Shown: in pieces, positions 47,477 through 56,254 of the stretch
How positions within the stretch are numbered: the stretch's first letter is position 1
How the letters are laid out: the number at the start of each line of letters is the position of its first letter
Source: Flavobacterium luminosum
GTDB lineage: Bacteria; Bacteroidota; Bacteroidia; Flavobacteriales; Flavobacteriaceae
DNA length: 64,000 bases
Direction of reading: 5' to 3'
NCBI RefSeq assembly: GCF_023635005.1
Contig: NZ_JAMLJM010000003.1
Coordinates: 248,001 to 312,000 of the forward strand
The notes under the pieces: generated by a model
Seen by the model: only the letters and a program-made list of their open reading frames with translations
Databases searched by the model: none
What the model was told of the DNA's origin: nothing
Position numbers and translations under genes: made by a program

Positions 47477-48402
47477 TAGTTTCGATTGGTTACAGTTTGA
47501 ATAAAAATATCATTAACACTTGGAATATTTTCGGTAAAATGAGTCACTTGACCGTTTTGAAGCAGAAGCTGTAACAATTCATTCTGTGAATAATTCCCTA
47601 GATCGACTTCTAGTTTTAACTCATCGTTCAACGATTTAAAGTTCGCCTCACCAATCTTAAACTTCTGCGTAAGATCATAAAGTAATCCCTCTACATTATT
47701 GGTTAAAATTCCTACCTGAAATTTATTGGTTCTGTACTCTTTTTTCACATCGCTTAGCTTACCTTCAATCAATTTATTCGATTGATGAATCAAAGCAATA
47801 TAATCACACATTTCTTCCACACTTTCCATACGGTGTGTCGAAAAAATAATGGAAGTCCCTTTTTTATTCAATTCAACAATTTCGTCCTTGATTAAATTGG
47901 CATTCACCGGATCGAAACCAGAAAAAGGTTCATCTAAAATCAACAATTTGGGTTGGTGTAAAACGGTCACTATAAATTGAATTTTTTGAGCCATCCCTTT
48001 AGACAGTTCTTGGATTTTTTTGTTCCACCATCCTTCAATTCCGAACTTTTCAAACCAATATTTCAATTGTTTTTTGGCTTCTTCGTGGGACATCCCTTTA
48101 AGTTGAGCCAAATACAAAGCTTGTTCACCCACTTTCATGGTTTTATAAAGTCCTCGTTCCTCAGGCATATAACCAATATAGGAAATATGATGCGGCGACA
48201 ATGGCTCACCATCTAGTAAGATTTCTCCAGCGTCCGGCATTGTAATTTGATTAATGATGCGTATCAGTGAGGTTTTTCCGGCTCCGTTTGGCCCCAACAA
48301 CCCATAAATACTACCTTTGGGAACCTGTAATGAAACCGAATTTAAAGCGGTGTAAGTACCGTATTGTTTCACTACATTTTTTACTTCAAGAATGTTGTCC
48401 AT
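47476..48402 (-). CDS. ABC transporter ATP-binding protein, NatA-like
   Basis: A 308-residue ATPase. Walker A is GPNGAGKTS (residues 37-45), the signature is LSKGMAQKIQ (an LSxGMxQK variant), Walker B is LLILDEPFSGFDPVNA, and the H-loop is IIFSTHRMESVEEM. A C-terminal extension of about 90 residues (KFQVGILTNN to the end) is typical of NatA-like subunits. It is followed with one-base overlap by its permease. Confidence 0.92.
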   Translation of the reverse strand: MDNILEVKNVVKQYGTYTALNSVSLQVPKGSIYGLLGPNGAGKTSLIRIINQITMPDAGEILLDGEPLSPHHISYIGYMPEERGLYKTMKVGEQALYLAQLKGMSHEEAKKQLKYWFEKFGIEGWWNKKIQELSKGMAQKIQFIVTVLHQPKLLILDEPFSGFDPVNANLIKDEIVELNKKGTSIIFSTHRMESVEEMCDYIALIHQSNKLIEGKLSDVKKEYRTNKFQVGILTNNVEGLLYDLTQKFKIGEANFKSLNDELKLEVDLGNYSQNELLQLLLQNGQVTHFTENIPSVNDIFIQTVTNRN

Positions 48403-48464
48403 TATGTTTGTTTCAGTGATGTAAAAGTAATTAATTTATCTTGTTAGATACAAAGTATATCATT

Positions 48465-48496
48465 TTGTTACAAATGTAAGTTTTTTACTATATTTG
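48465..48496 (+). promoter_or_regulatory. Promoter of the orphan hypothetical gene at 48519
   Basis: TTG (48465-48467, within TTTTG) is followed after 21 bases by TATATTTG (48489-48496), an exact match to the -33/-7 pattern. Confidence 0.65.
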
Positions 48497-48518
48497 ATAT
48501 GTAAACTCAAAAAACTTT

Positions 48519-49223
48519 ATGAAAAAAAGCCTTCAAATATTTTCACTTGAAGAATTAAAATTCTACCAACCTACTATTTATAATATAGTTTCTAAATATT
48601 ATCCGCTAGGAATAAAGAAGAATTCTAAAGCTTATCAAAATCACATTGGTATAATTTTTTTAAAAAATGAAATCATAAACAAAATAGAAAATAAAGATAA
48701 TTTTAACGAAAACTGGGAGGAAAGTGTGCTCTTGGATATAAAGAATTCATTTAAAAACTATACTGTAACAGGTGCTACTTATGGTTTTGTCCCAAATTAT
48801 GGTGGTATTATTCAACTCGAACAATCCAACAAAACGAATCTCACCGTAGAATTGCATTTTTACGTAAGTTTTATTGAAAACATTTTCACAATTCAAATTG
48901 TTTCTTTAGACAATTCTATTGAAATTAATTATGAAACTGGAAGTATACAAGGACCAAAAATAAAAGAACTCATTGTTTCACCGGTTGAAGGATATTACAA
49001 GGATATTTTTTTAACAGTAGAAAACACAATTAGAGATCGATTTAAAAATTCAAAATTTTTACCCTATTCCATTGAATCAATAGAACTCTCCAATTTTGAA
49101 GTATTTTATACTGAGGGTAAAAATTGTCATCTTGGACAAGCCTTTTTCTTAAAAGGGTTTCCTTATACTGTACCTGAAAAGATAATAGGCGACATCAATT
49201 ATAAAATTGATGAAATTAATTAA
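48519..49223 (+). CDS. Hypothetical protein, no recognised family
   Basis: A 234-residue soluble protein, rich in Asn, Ile and Lys, with no signal peptide. It contains alternating strand and helix segments such as GGIIQLEQSNKTNLTVELHF, IFTIQIVSLDNSIEINYE and HLGQAFFLKGFPYTV. The gene is more AT-rich than its neighbours, has an excellent promoter of its own, and sits between two minus-strand operons, which may mark a recent or accessory gene. I recognise no domain. Confidence 0.65.
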   Translation: MKKSLQIFSLEELKFYQPTIYNIVSKYYPLGIKKNSKAYQNHIGIIFLKNEIINKIENKDNFNENWEESVLLDIKNSFKNYTVTGATYGFVPNYGGIIQLEQSNKTNLTVELHFYVSFIENIFTIQIVSLDNSIEINYETGSIQGPKIKELIVSPVEGYYKDIFLTVENTIRDRFKNSKFLPYSIESIELSNFEVFYTEGKNCHLGQAFFLKGFPYTVPEKIIGDINYKIDEIN

Positions 49224-49226
49224 AAA

Positions 49227-49267
49227 ATCCCAACTTTTCACTCTCTATTACAGTGAAAAATTGGGAT
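49227..49267 (-). terminator. Terminator hairpin after dnaJ
   Basis: ATCCCAAC-TTTTCACT pairs with AGTGAAAA-ATTGGGAT with one mismatch and a 9-base loop. In the minus direction it is followed by GGGATTTTTTAATT, a T-tract that suits the dnaJ transcript; the hairpin also lies right behind the orphan gene stop. Confidence 0.75.
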
Positions 49268-49325
49268 ATTATGTTGAGTACCTTGAACGACCTAGAAATT
49301 AAAATCTCAGACCGAACTATGTGAC

Positions 49326-50441
49326 CTATGAAAACATGTCTTTGACTTTTTCAAAGAAAGATTTGTCTGATTTTTCAGGTTTAGGAGCAAAATTTGGATG
49401 GTCTAAATTCTCTTCGAAGAATTTCTTTTGTTCTTTCGAAAGGTTTTTAGGTGTCCACACATTTACATGTACCAACAAATCGCCGTTTCCGTAACTGTTT
49501 AAACTAGGTATTCCTTTTCCTTTCAAACGTAAAATTTTACCCGATTGAATGCCTTCTTCCAATTTAATTCTCACTTTTCCATTTACGGCTTCAATGTCTT
49601 TAGAAACGCCTAAAACAGCTTCTGGATAACTGATATATAAATCGTAATGCAGATTTTCGCCTTCGCGTTTCAAAAACTCATGTTCTATTTCTTCTATAGC
49701 TACGATCAAGTCTCCTGAAATTCCGTTACCTGGCGCATCGTTACCTTTTCCGGATACTTTCAATTGCATCCCGTCTACCACACCTGCTGGAATTTTGATA
49801 GATACCGTTTCGTCTTCTAGAATCATTCCTTGCGCATCGGCATTGTTAGGTTTTGAATCGATAGATTGTCCCATACCGCCACAAGTTGGACAAGGCGAAG
49901 CGGTTTGCATTCTACCCAAAATCGTATTGGTAACGCGAACTACCTGTCCCGTACCATTACACGTACCACAAGTTTTGTAGGTTACACCGGGAGCTTGTAC
50001 TTTGCGTTTTACTTTGACTTTCTTTTCTACACCATTGGCAATTTCTTCCAAAGTCAATTTGACCTTGATACGTAGATTGCTTCCTTTGGCACGACGTTGG
50101 CCTCCGCCTCCGCCAAAACCACTAAAGCCTCCACCAAAAGCACTTCCGAAAATATCACCAAACTGACTGAAAATATCGTCCATGTTCATATGACCACCTC
50201 CACCAAATCCTCCAGCACCATCAAACGCTGCATGTCCGTACTGATCGTAACGAGCGCGCTTGTCAGCATCACTTAATATTTCGTAGGCTTCAGCTGCTTC
50301 TTTGAATTTTTCTTCCGCTTCTTTATCACCTGGATTTTTGTCAGGGTGAAATTCGATCGCTTTTTTTCGATACGCCTTTTTAATTTCCGCTTCTGTAGCG
50401 CCTTTGCTAACGCCTAATATTTCGTAATAATCTTTTTTCAT
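49326..50441 (-). CDS. dnaJ: Molecular chaperone DnaJ with a reduced zinc domain
   Basis: DnaJ (Hsp40) delivers substrates to DnaK and stimulates its ATPase. The 371-residue protein has an intact J-domain with HPD at residues 32-34, a Gly/Phe-rich region (about 74-120) and two C-terminal beta domains. The zinc region contains only two CxxCxGxG repeats, C158-x-x-C161 (CNGTG) and C184-x-x-C187 (GGMG), where the typical DnaJ has four. By position they correspond to centre II; centre I is lost (the counterparts read [10 protein letters not shown] and SKPNNADAQ). From memory, this form is common in flavobacteria. grpE lies upstream on the same strand; dnaK is not in the window. Confidence 0.93.
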   Translation of the reverse strand: MKKDYYEILGVSKGATEAEIKKAYRKKAIEFHPDKNPGDKEAEEKFKEAAEAYEILSDADKRARYDQYGHAAFDGAGGFGGGGHMNMDDIFSQFGDIFGSAFGGGFSGFGGGGGQRRAKGSNLRIKVKLTLEEIANGVEKKVKVKRKVQAPGVTYKTCGTCNGTGQVVRVTNTILGRMQTASPCPTCGGMGQSIDSKPNNADAQGMILEDETVSIKIPAGVVDGMQLKVSGKGNDAPGNGISGDLIVAIEEIEHEFLKREGENLHYDLYISYPEAVLGVSKDIEAVNGKVRIKLEEGIQSGKILRLKGKGIPSLNSYGNGDLLVHVNVWTPKNLSKEQKKFFEENLDHPNFAPKPEKSDKSFFEKVKDMFS

Positions 50442-50520
50442 AGTCCAAAAATTCCCAATTCCAATCTTAAAACTTCATTGTTTGTATGATTAAACAACTT
50501 TTTAAGACCGTAATTCACAT

Positions 50521-51057
50521 TTAGTTTCCAATAACCACTTTAGGGAAACGAATAATTTTATCTCCCAATTTGTATCCTTTTTCTACCACATCCACTACTT
50601 TTCCTTTAAGATCGTCTCCGGCTGGGATTTGAGTGATTGCTTCGGCGAAATCCGCATCAAAGGCATCACCCTGTTTAATTTCAACCAACTCCAAACCTTT
50701 AGAAGTCAATGTCGATTTAAGTTTTTCGTGAATCAACTCCACTCCTTTTACTAGAGCTTCGTCTTCTGATTTTGAAATTTGTGCCCAAGCTCTGTCAAAA
50801 TCATCCAAAACGGGCAACATAGCTTGTAAAACTTCTTGCCCTGCAGTTTTGAATAACTCTATACGCTCTTTAGAAGTACGTTTTTTATAGTTTTCGAATT
50901 CAGCAAACAAACGTAAAAATTTGTCTTTTTCAGCAGCTAATTCTTCCTGAAGCTTTTCTTCAACTGACATTTCAGGATTGGTAATCTCCTGATTTTCTGA
51001 AACATTTTCATTTTCCAATGCCTTTTTCTCGATGTTTTCAGTTCCTTCTTGGCTCAT
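50521..51057 (-). CDS. grpE: GrpE nucleotide exchange factor
   Basis: GrpE releases ADP from DnaK. The 178-residue protein has a long N-terminal coiled coil rich in Glu and Lys (about residues 10-70, EEKLQEELAAEKDKFLRLFAEFENYKKR) and the C-terminal beta domain ending in ADFAEAITQIPAGDD, VDVVEKGYKLGDKIIRFPKVVIG. It is followed by dnaJ 79 bases downstream, and the pair is probably one heat-responsive transcript. No CIRCE element or HrcA site is seen upstream; the promoter is of the ordinary type. Confidence 0.95.
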   Translation of the reverse strand: MSQEGTENIEKKALENENVSENQEITNPEMSVEEKLQEELAAEKDKFLRLFAEFENYKKRTSKERIELFKTAGQEVLQAMLPVLDDFDRAWAQISKSEDEALVKGVELIHEKLKSTLTSKGLELVEIKQGDAFDADFAEAITQIPAGDDLKGKVVDVVEKGYKLGDKIIRFPKVVIGN

Positions 51058-51108
51058 ATCTCTAGATTAAATAGTGTAATTTATATTCCTTTTTTTCTCT
51101 TTCGATTG

Positions 51109-51116
51109 CAAAAGTA
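51109..51116 (-). promoter_or_regulatory. -7 box of the grpE-dnaJ promoter
   Basis: TACTTTTG on the minus strand fits TAnnTTTG; a TTG lies 21 bases further upstream. The ATG is about 50 bases downstream. Confidence 0.55.
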
Positions 51117-51167
51117 CTGCCAAAGCCTCAAAAATGCCAAATTGTCACTAATAATTTTGATAGATAT

Positions 51168-51198
51168 TTGGTATAACAGACAATATTCCCTAAATTAG
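51168..51198 (+). promoter_or_regulatory. Promoter of the YceI gene
   Basis: TTG (51168-51170) is followed after 20 bases by TAAATTAG (51191-51198), a one-base variant of TAnnTTTG. The ATG is at 51238. Confidence 0.45.
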
Positions 51199-51237
51199 TG
51201 ATTACAAATAAATTACAAACTTTTAAACTACACTACT

Positions 51238-51897
51238 ATGAAAAAATGTATCGCAATACTCGTGATTGGCGTACTGTCTTTAACCGTTTCCTGCAAAAAA
51301 GAAAAGACCGATACTCAGGAAAGCACTTCAATGGAAAGTTCAGTAACCAAAGACGGTCTAAAATATACGGTAGACACCAAAACGTCTTTAGTGAAATGGT
51401 CAGGCTCTAAGCCTACCCGAACCCATACGGGAACCATTAATTTGAAGGAAGGAGAAGTAACGGTAAAAGATAGTATGATTACTTCTGGAAGCTTTTTTAT
51501 TGACATGAATACCATCACCGTAACCGATCTAAAACCTGAGGAAGGTAAAGCCGATTTGGAAAATCACCTGAAAGGAACTGGAGATAAAAACAAAGATGAT
51601 TTCTTTAATGTCACTAAATACCCTACTTCCGATTTTAGAATTACCAAAGTAGAACCTAGAGAAGGTAAAGTACAAATATTTGGTAATCTTTCTATTAAAG
51701 GAGTTACTAAAGCCATTAATTTTGCAGCAGATGTGACCATCAACGACAAAGAAGTGATTCTAAAAACTGAAAAAATGATCTTAAACCGAACCTATTTCAA
51801 TGTTAATTTTGCATCTAAATCGTTATTTGCAGATTTGAAAGATAAATTCATTAACGATGAAATAGAAATAGAGGTTGAAATTAGAGCTACAAGATAA
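51238..51897 (+). CDS. YceI family lipoprotein
   Basis: A 219-residue predicted lipoprotein with lipobox ending at Cys19 (LSLTVSC). The mature domain is a YceI/lipocalin-like barrel with an isoprenoid-quinone or lipid pocket. Family features are LVKWSGSKPTRTHTGTINLKEG, the central block SGSFFIDMNTITVTDL, and DFFNVTKYPTSDFRITKVEP. YceI-type proteins bind polyisoprenoids or respond to base stress. It is divergent from grpE and is followed by a long terminator shared with the convergent epimerase gene. Confidence 0.9.
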   Translation: MKKCIAILVIGVLSLTVSCKKEKTDTQESTSMESSVTKDGLKYTVDTKTSLVKWSGSKPTRTHTGTINLKEGEVTVKDSMITSGSFFIDMNTITVTDLKPEEGKADLENHLKGTGDKNKDDFFNVTKYPTSDFRITKVEPREGKVQIFGNLSIKGVTKAINFAADVTINDKEVILKTEKMILNRTYFNVNFASKSLFADLKDKFINDEIEIEVEIRATR

Positions 51898-51920
51898 ATC
51901 CTGAATGACACAACCAAACT

Positions 51921-51966
51921 AAAAATGATAAAAAGCACTCTTCTTCGAGTGCTTTTTATCATTTTT
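51921..51966. terminator. Long bidirectional terminator overlapping a stop codon
   Basis: AAAAATGATAAAAAGCACTC pairs over 20 bases with GAGTGCTTTTTATCATTTTT around a 6-base loop. The TGA stop of the minus-strand epimerase gene (51961-51959) lies inside the right arm. Confidence 0.88.
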
Positions 51967-52867
51967 GTAATAAATTCTTCAAAGCTGATTCTAGTTTTCT
52001 GAATTGAAATTCGAAACCGGCTGCTTCAATTTTTTGGGAACTGACTTTCTGACTTTCAAAGAGAACGGTATGCATTTCCCCTAAAACGAGTTTTAAAACA
52101 AATTTCGGAATATTAGGTAAGAAAACAGGAATATCTAAAGTTTGAGAAATTTGTTTAATCATTTCCGCATTGGTCACAGGATTCGGCGCTACACCATTAA
52201 AAACACCCGAAAGCTGATGCTGAACGGCAAAGAAAAACAAGGAAGCCAAATCGGAGACATGTATCCACGATTGCCATTGCTTACCGGAACCAAATGCCGC
52301 ACCTGCTCCCATTTTCAAAGGTTTTACCATTTTAGGCAAGGCACCGCCTTTGTCCGATAAGACCAAGCCTACGCGAATTTTACCCACTGGAATCCCCAAT
52401 CGTTCAATAGAACTGGCTGCTTCTTCCCACTTAACCACTACATTGGTTAAAAAACTATCATTAAACTGTATAAAATCTTCTGTATACTCTTTGTGTAAAT
52501 CATCCGGATAGACCCCAATTGCCGAAGCCGAAACGAAATATGCAACTTGATTGGGATTATTTTTTAAAACATTGTACAATAGATGAATAGCATTAGTTCT
52601 ACTCTCTACAATTTCTTCTTTGTAGGATAATGTCCAACGCTCCGCAATAGAAGCACCCGCTAAATTAATAATAGCCGTAACGCCGATAAGGCAGCTTTCA
52701 TCAATTATGCCTTCTGTAGGATTCCAATAAAAACCTTGATAATTAGGCTGATGCTGAATTTTACTTTTGGAAGTAGTCAAATAATTCACTTTAACGCCAT
52801 TTTTCAACAGCAATTTGGTGATTTCTTCACCTACCAATCCCGTGGCTCCTGTAATTAGTACTTTCAT
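51959..52867 (-). CDS. TIGR01777 family epimerase
   Basis: A 302-residue NAD(P)-binding protein of the extended SDR class. It has the N-terminal Rossmann motif GATGLVGEEI (residues 7-16), and the family features ITNLAGASIAERWT-like and SASAIGVYPDD, with the C-terminal DUF1731-type end FKLRKLESALKNLL-like. The natural substrate of this family is unknown; some members act in cell division or sugar epimerisation by homology only. Its last codon lies in a shared terminator hairpin. Confidence 0.88.
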   Translation of the reverse strand: MKVLITGATGLVGEEITKLLLKNGVKVNYLTTSKSKIQHQPNYQGFYWNPTEGIIDESCLIGVTAIINLAGASIAERWTLSYKEEIVESRTNAIHLLYNVLKNNPNQVAYFVSASAIGVYPDDLHKEYTEDFIQFNDSFLTNVVVKWEEAASSIERLGIPVGKIRVGLVLSDKGGALPKMVKPLKMGAGAAFGSGKQWQSWIHVSDLASLFFFAVQHQLSGVFNGVAPNPVTNAEMIKQISQTLDIPVFLPNIPKFVLKLVLGEMHTVLFESQKVSSQKIEAAGFEFQFRKLESALKNLLQK

Positions 52868-52947
52868 CGAATGAATTTTACTTCAAATTTACGACAGGAA
52901 AAACCTAAGTAAATATTAATTGTAACAATTTTAACGGTTGTAAAACC

Positions 52948-53424
52948 CTATCGTTTAACACGGATAGTCCATTCAAAATCAAATACCGACACTTGATCTC
53001 CTTTTTCATCAATGCCTATCGATTGCATCCAGAATGTTTGTCCGTCGCCTGTCGCTATTGTTTTTTCAATAGCATCAGTAATTAAATGACCATCTTTACA
53101 GGTAAAGGTAATACGACCTTTAGCTTTCTTGGTAAAAGTCGCTTTATTATTCGCTACCAACATGGAAATATTTTTTCCACTTTTTTTAATATGCAACATC
53201 ACCAAAGCACCGGTAGATAATTCGGCAGCCATAGCTTGTACCGCAAAATACATCGATTGAAATGGATTCTGATTAATCCAACGATGCTTCACCGAAACTT
53301 CACATTGTGTCTCGCTGATCGTTTTTGTTCTTACGCCACACCAAAAAGCCGAGGGTAATTTAAAAAACAAAAAGGTGTTCAATTTTGAGGGGGTAAACTC
53401 CATAAATAGTTGATTTTTTGCCAA
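52948..53424 (-). CDS. DUF4442 hotdog-fold protein (thioesterase-like)
   Basis: A 158-residue protein with the hotdog pattern: KHRWINQNPFQSMYFAVQAMAAELSTG is a typical central helix and the last strands read EWTIRVKR. Members of DUF4442 are annotated as acyl-CoA thioesterases, but the activity of this one is unproven. The gene is 80 bases from the epimerase gene, on the same strand. Confidence 0.82.
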   Translation of the reverse strand: MAKNQLFMEFTPSKLNTFLFFKLPSAFWCGVRTKTISETQCEVSVKHRWINQNPFQSMYFAVQAMAAELSTGALVMLHIKKSGKNISMLVANNKATFTKKAKGRITFTCKDGHLITDAIEKTIATGDGQTFWMQSIGIDEKGDQVSVFDFEWTIRVKR

Positions 53425-53495
53425 GATACAAAAAAATACTATGCTTGCCTAATAATTAAATTTGTTAAAAAAAAGTTAAATTACACTACTTTGTT

Positions 53496-53527
53496 TTGCA
53501 TAATACCTTCTTTTAGATTTATCTTTG
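53496..53527 (+). promoter_or_regulatory. Promoter of the DUF4870-PadR-PspC operon
   Basis: TTG (53496-53498, in TTTTG) is followed after 21 bases by TATCTTTG (53520-53527), an exact TAnnTTTG match, 63 bases before the first ATG. Confidence 0.65.
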
Positions 53528-53590
53528 TATAAGAAATTAATAAGCTAAAAAAAGTATTATCGAGTTTTAATCATCAATCAAATCAAAATC

Positions 53591-54055
53591 ATGGAAAATC
53601 AAACAATTAAAAGAAACGAAAAAAAGTATGCCACGCTACTTCATCTAAGTGTTTTCGCCAAATACTTTATCCCATTTGGAAATTTTGTTATGCCAATTAT
53701 TTTGTGGAGTACCAAAAAAGGAACTTCAGACTATATTGACCATAACGGCAAACAAGTACTGAATTTTCAGTTGAGCATCCTAACCTATTCTTTACTATTA
53801 TTAATCTTTGCTGTACCCTTAATAGTATATTTTGCCTTTAACAGTATAGGTTTTAAAGAAATAGAAAACGGAAACATACTCATTCAAGAGATTGCAGCAG
53901 GTAACATTCCAAACTTGGTCATTGTTGCTGCTATCAGTGTAAGTCTTTATGCTATCATGAAATTGGCTGAATTTTTCATTATCATTTACGAAGCTATCAA
54001 AGCAAATAACGGAGAACCTGTAGAATATCCGTTTACCATCAACTATCTAAAATAA
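53591..54055 (+). CDS. DUF4870 family membrane protein
   Basis: A 154-residue protein with a soluble N-terminal end and three to four hydrophobic segments; the first resembles HLSVFAKYFIPFGNFVMPII followed by the DHNGKQVLNFQLSI loop that marks DUF4870. Members occur near PspC and PadR genes in Bacteroidota, and the role is unknown. It leads the cassette below, with 63 bases to PadR. Confidence 0.85.
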   Translation: MENQTIKRNEKKYATLLHLSVFAKYFIPFGNFVMPIILWSTKKGTSDYIDHNGKQVLNFQLSILTYSLLLLIFAVPLIVYFAFNSIGFKEIENGNILIQEIAAGNIPNLVIVAAISVSLYAIMKLAEFFIIIYEAIKANNGEPVEYPFTINYLK

Positions 54056-54118
54056 AATCAATCATCATCATCAATCATCAATCAAAAATGAACAGTTTAA
54101 CAACAAAAAAGAAATCCC

Positions 54119-54448
54119 ATGAACATTGAGAACACAAAAGCTCAGATGCGTAAAGGAGTCTTAGAATTTTGTATCTTATCAGTGCTAAAAGAAAAGGACG
54201 CTTATACCTCTGAAATACTTGAAACGCTAAAAAATGCCAAATTATTAGTGGTAGAAGGCACTGTATACCCTTTATTGACAAGACTTAAAAACGATGGACT
54301 ACTTACCTATCGCTGGGAAGAATCCACCTCTGGACCTCCCCGAAAATATTATGGTCTAACCGACGAAGGAAAGGAATTTTTAAAAGAACTCAGCATCACT
54401 TGGAACGAACTAGCAGGTGCTGTTAACACAATAACTACTCAAAACTAA
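54119..54448 (+). CDS. PadR family transcriptional regulator
   Basis: A 109-residue winged-helix regulator. The typical PadR start, RKGVLEFCILSVLKEKDAYTSEIL, is followed by the wing VEGTVYPLLTRLKNDGLLTYRWEE and the YGLTDEGKEFL helix. PadR proteins are usually repressors relieved by small ligands. The position within an operon of membrane and surface proteins suggests autoregulation of this cassette. PspC follows after 7 bases. Confidence 0.92.
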   Translation: MNIENTKAQMRKGVLEFCILSVLKEKDAYTSEILETLKNAKLLVVEGTVYPLLTRLKNDGLLTYRWEESTSGPPRKYYGLTDEGKEFLKELSITWNELAGAVNTITTQN

Positions 54449-54455
54449 AAAAACG

Positions 54456-56159
54456 ATGAACAAGACAGTAAACATAAATTTAGGAGGCTTCTTCTTCCAT
54501 ATTGATGAAGATGCTTATCAAAAACTAGGGCGTTACTTTGAAGCAATCAAAAAATCCTTATCGGTTGAAGCACGTGACGAGATCATGAGCGATATTGAAA
54601 GTAGAATTTCTGAATTGTTTTCTGAAAAATTAGACCATAGCAAACAAGTACTGAGTCTTAAAGATGTAGACGATGTTATTGCGATCATGGGACAACCTGA
54701 AGATTACAAAATTGAAGGGGAAGAAGCTACTCAGGCCAACTACAATTACACTAGCTCTAATTATACTAAAAAATTGTACCGTGACAAAGATACGGGTATC
54801 GTTGCGGGAGTATGTTCTGGATTAGGACATTATTTTGGAATTGACAAAGTGTGGATCCGAGTAATATTAGTTTTACTAGTTTTTGCCGGTTTCGGTACAG
54901 GAATTTTGGCTTATATCGTTTTATGGGCGGTAACTCCTGAGGCAGTAACAACTTCTGAAAAATTAGAGATGACTGGGGAACCGATTACCATTTCAAATAT
55001 TGAAAAAAAGGTAAAGGAAGAATTTGAAAATGTATCCGAAAGAATAAAAAACACCAATTATGCGCAAATGGGGAACCAAGTAAAATCGGGCGCTCAAAGA
55101 GTAGGAAGTTCTTTAGGGGATATTATTGTATCGTTAATGAATGTGTTTGCGAAAGTGGTAGGAGCTTTCATTATCTTTATTTCAGCAATAACTATCATTA
55201 GTTTACTGGTGAGCTTGTTCACTTTAGGTTCAAGTGCACATTTGGACGTGCCATGGATTAACTATTTCGAATCGTTCAACTACACCAATACTTCTATCTG
55301 GTTAGTAGCGCTATTGTTCTTCTTAGCCATTGGAATTCCGTTTTTCTTTTTAATTCTGTTAGGGTTAAAAATTTTAGTGAACAACCTAAAATCCATCGGA
55401 AGTATTGCAAAATATACATTGTTTGCTGTGTGGATTGTTTCCGTAGGAATCATTATTGCTTTGTTTGCCAAAACAGCCAGTGAAGTTGCTTTTGATAATA
55501 AAGTCGTAAAAAAAGAAATCTTAAATATTGCTTCCACGGATACCTTAAATATCAAGTTCCGATACAACGATTATTTCGCTAAAGATTTTTACAACAACGA
55601 CGAGTTCAAATTGGTTCAAGATTCTAGCGGTGTAGATTGCATTTACTCTAATGATATTGATTTTGAAATTTTACCAACGGATGAAAAAATGCCTTACCTG
55701 CAAATTGAAAAAAATGCCAAAGGAAGTTCTTTTAATGAAGCCAAGAGAAGTGCAGAAAAAATTAGATACAACTATACCATCAAAGGGAATGAGTTAATCT
55801 TAGACAATTATTTCCTTACCGATGCCAAAGGAAAATATCATGGTCAAGATGTCACTATCTACCTGTATCTTCCAAAAGGAACTTACATCAAACCACATGA
55901 GTCTGTAGAAGATTATGATGTGTCGGATAACGATTTCTTTGACATGCACTACAGTACAGAAGACTATGTATACCAAGTAGTAGACAACCGAGTAAAATGT
56001 CTGAACTGCCCTCCTGACGAAGAGGATTATGATGAATCATCGAAAGTAATCATCAATGAAAATGGAGTACAAATTAAAAACGATACGATAATTTCTGATA
56101 CTAAAGAAATTAAAGAATTAAAAATCAGCGAAGACGGTATCATCATCAAAACAAAATAA
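54456..56159 (+). CDS. PspC-domain membrane protein with C-terminal beta-rich domain
   Basis: A 567-residue protein. The first 100 residues are a soluble helical segment typical of the HAAS domain (EDAYQKLGRYFEAIKK, EIMSDIESRISELFSEK). The PspC domain follows, at about residues 105-165 (GIVAGVCSGLGHYFGIDKVW). Several hydrophobic helices then lead to a beta-rich segment ending in GVQIKNDTIISDTKE. PspC senses or stabilises inner-membrane stress in enterobacteria. Here it is fused to parts with no known role, and it is flanked by PadR and two DUF2807 genes. Confidence 0.9.
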   Translation: MNKTVNINLGGFFFHIDEDAYQKLGRYFEAIKKSLSVEARDEIMSDIESRISELFSEKLDHSKQVLSLKDVDDVIAIMGQPEDYKIEGEEATQANYNYTSSNYTKKLYRDKDTGIVAGVCSGLGHYFGIDKVWIRVILVLLVFAGFGTGILAYIVLWAVTPEAVTTSEKLEMTGEPITISNIEKKVKEEFENVSERIKNTNYAQMGNQVKSGAQRVGSSLGDIIVSLMNVFAKVVGAFIIFISAITIISLLVSLFTLGSSAHLDVPWINYFESFNYTNTSIWLVALLFFLAIGIPFFFLILLGLKILVNNLKSIGSIAKYTLFAVWIVSVGIIIALFAKTASEVAFDNKVVKKEILNIASTDTLNIKFRYNDYFAKDFYNNDEFKLVQDSSGVDCIYSNDIDFEILPTDEKMPYLQIEKNAKGSSFNEAKRSAEKIRYNYTIKGNELILDNYFLTDAKGKYHGQDVTIYLYLPKGTYIKPHESVEDYDVSDNDFFDMHYSTEDYVYQVVDNRVKCLNCPPDEEDYDESSKVIINENGVQIKNDTIISDTKEIKELKISEDGIIIKTK

Positions 56160-56254
56160 ACAAGACGAATCCGACTGACATAAACAATTATTACTTATTT
56201 TTAAAGTAAAAAACTAAAAATCAACGGATAAGACTTCCATCAAATAAACAAACT

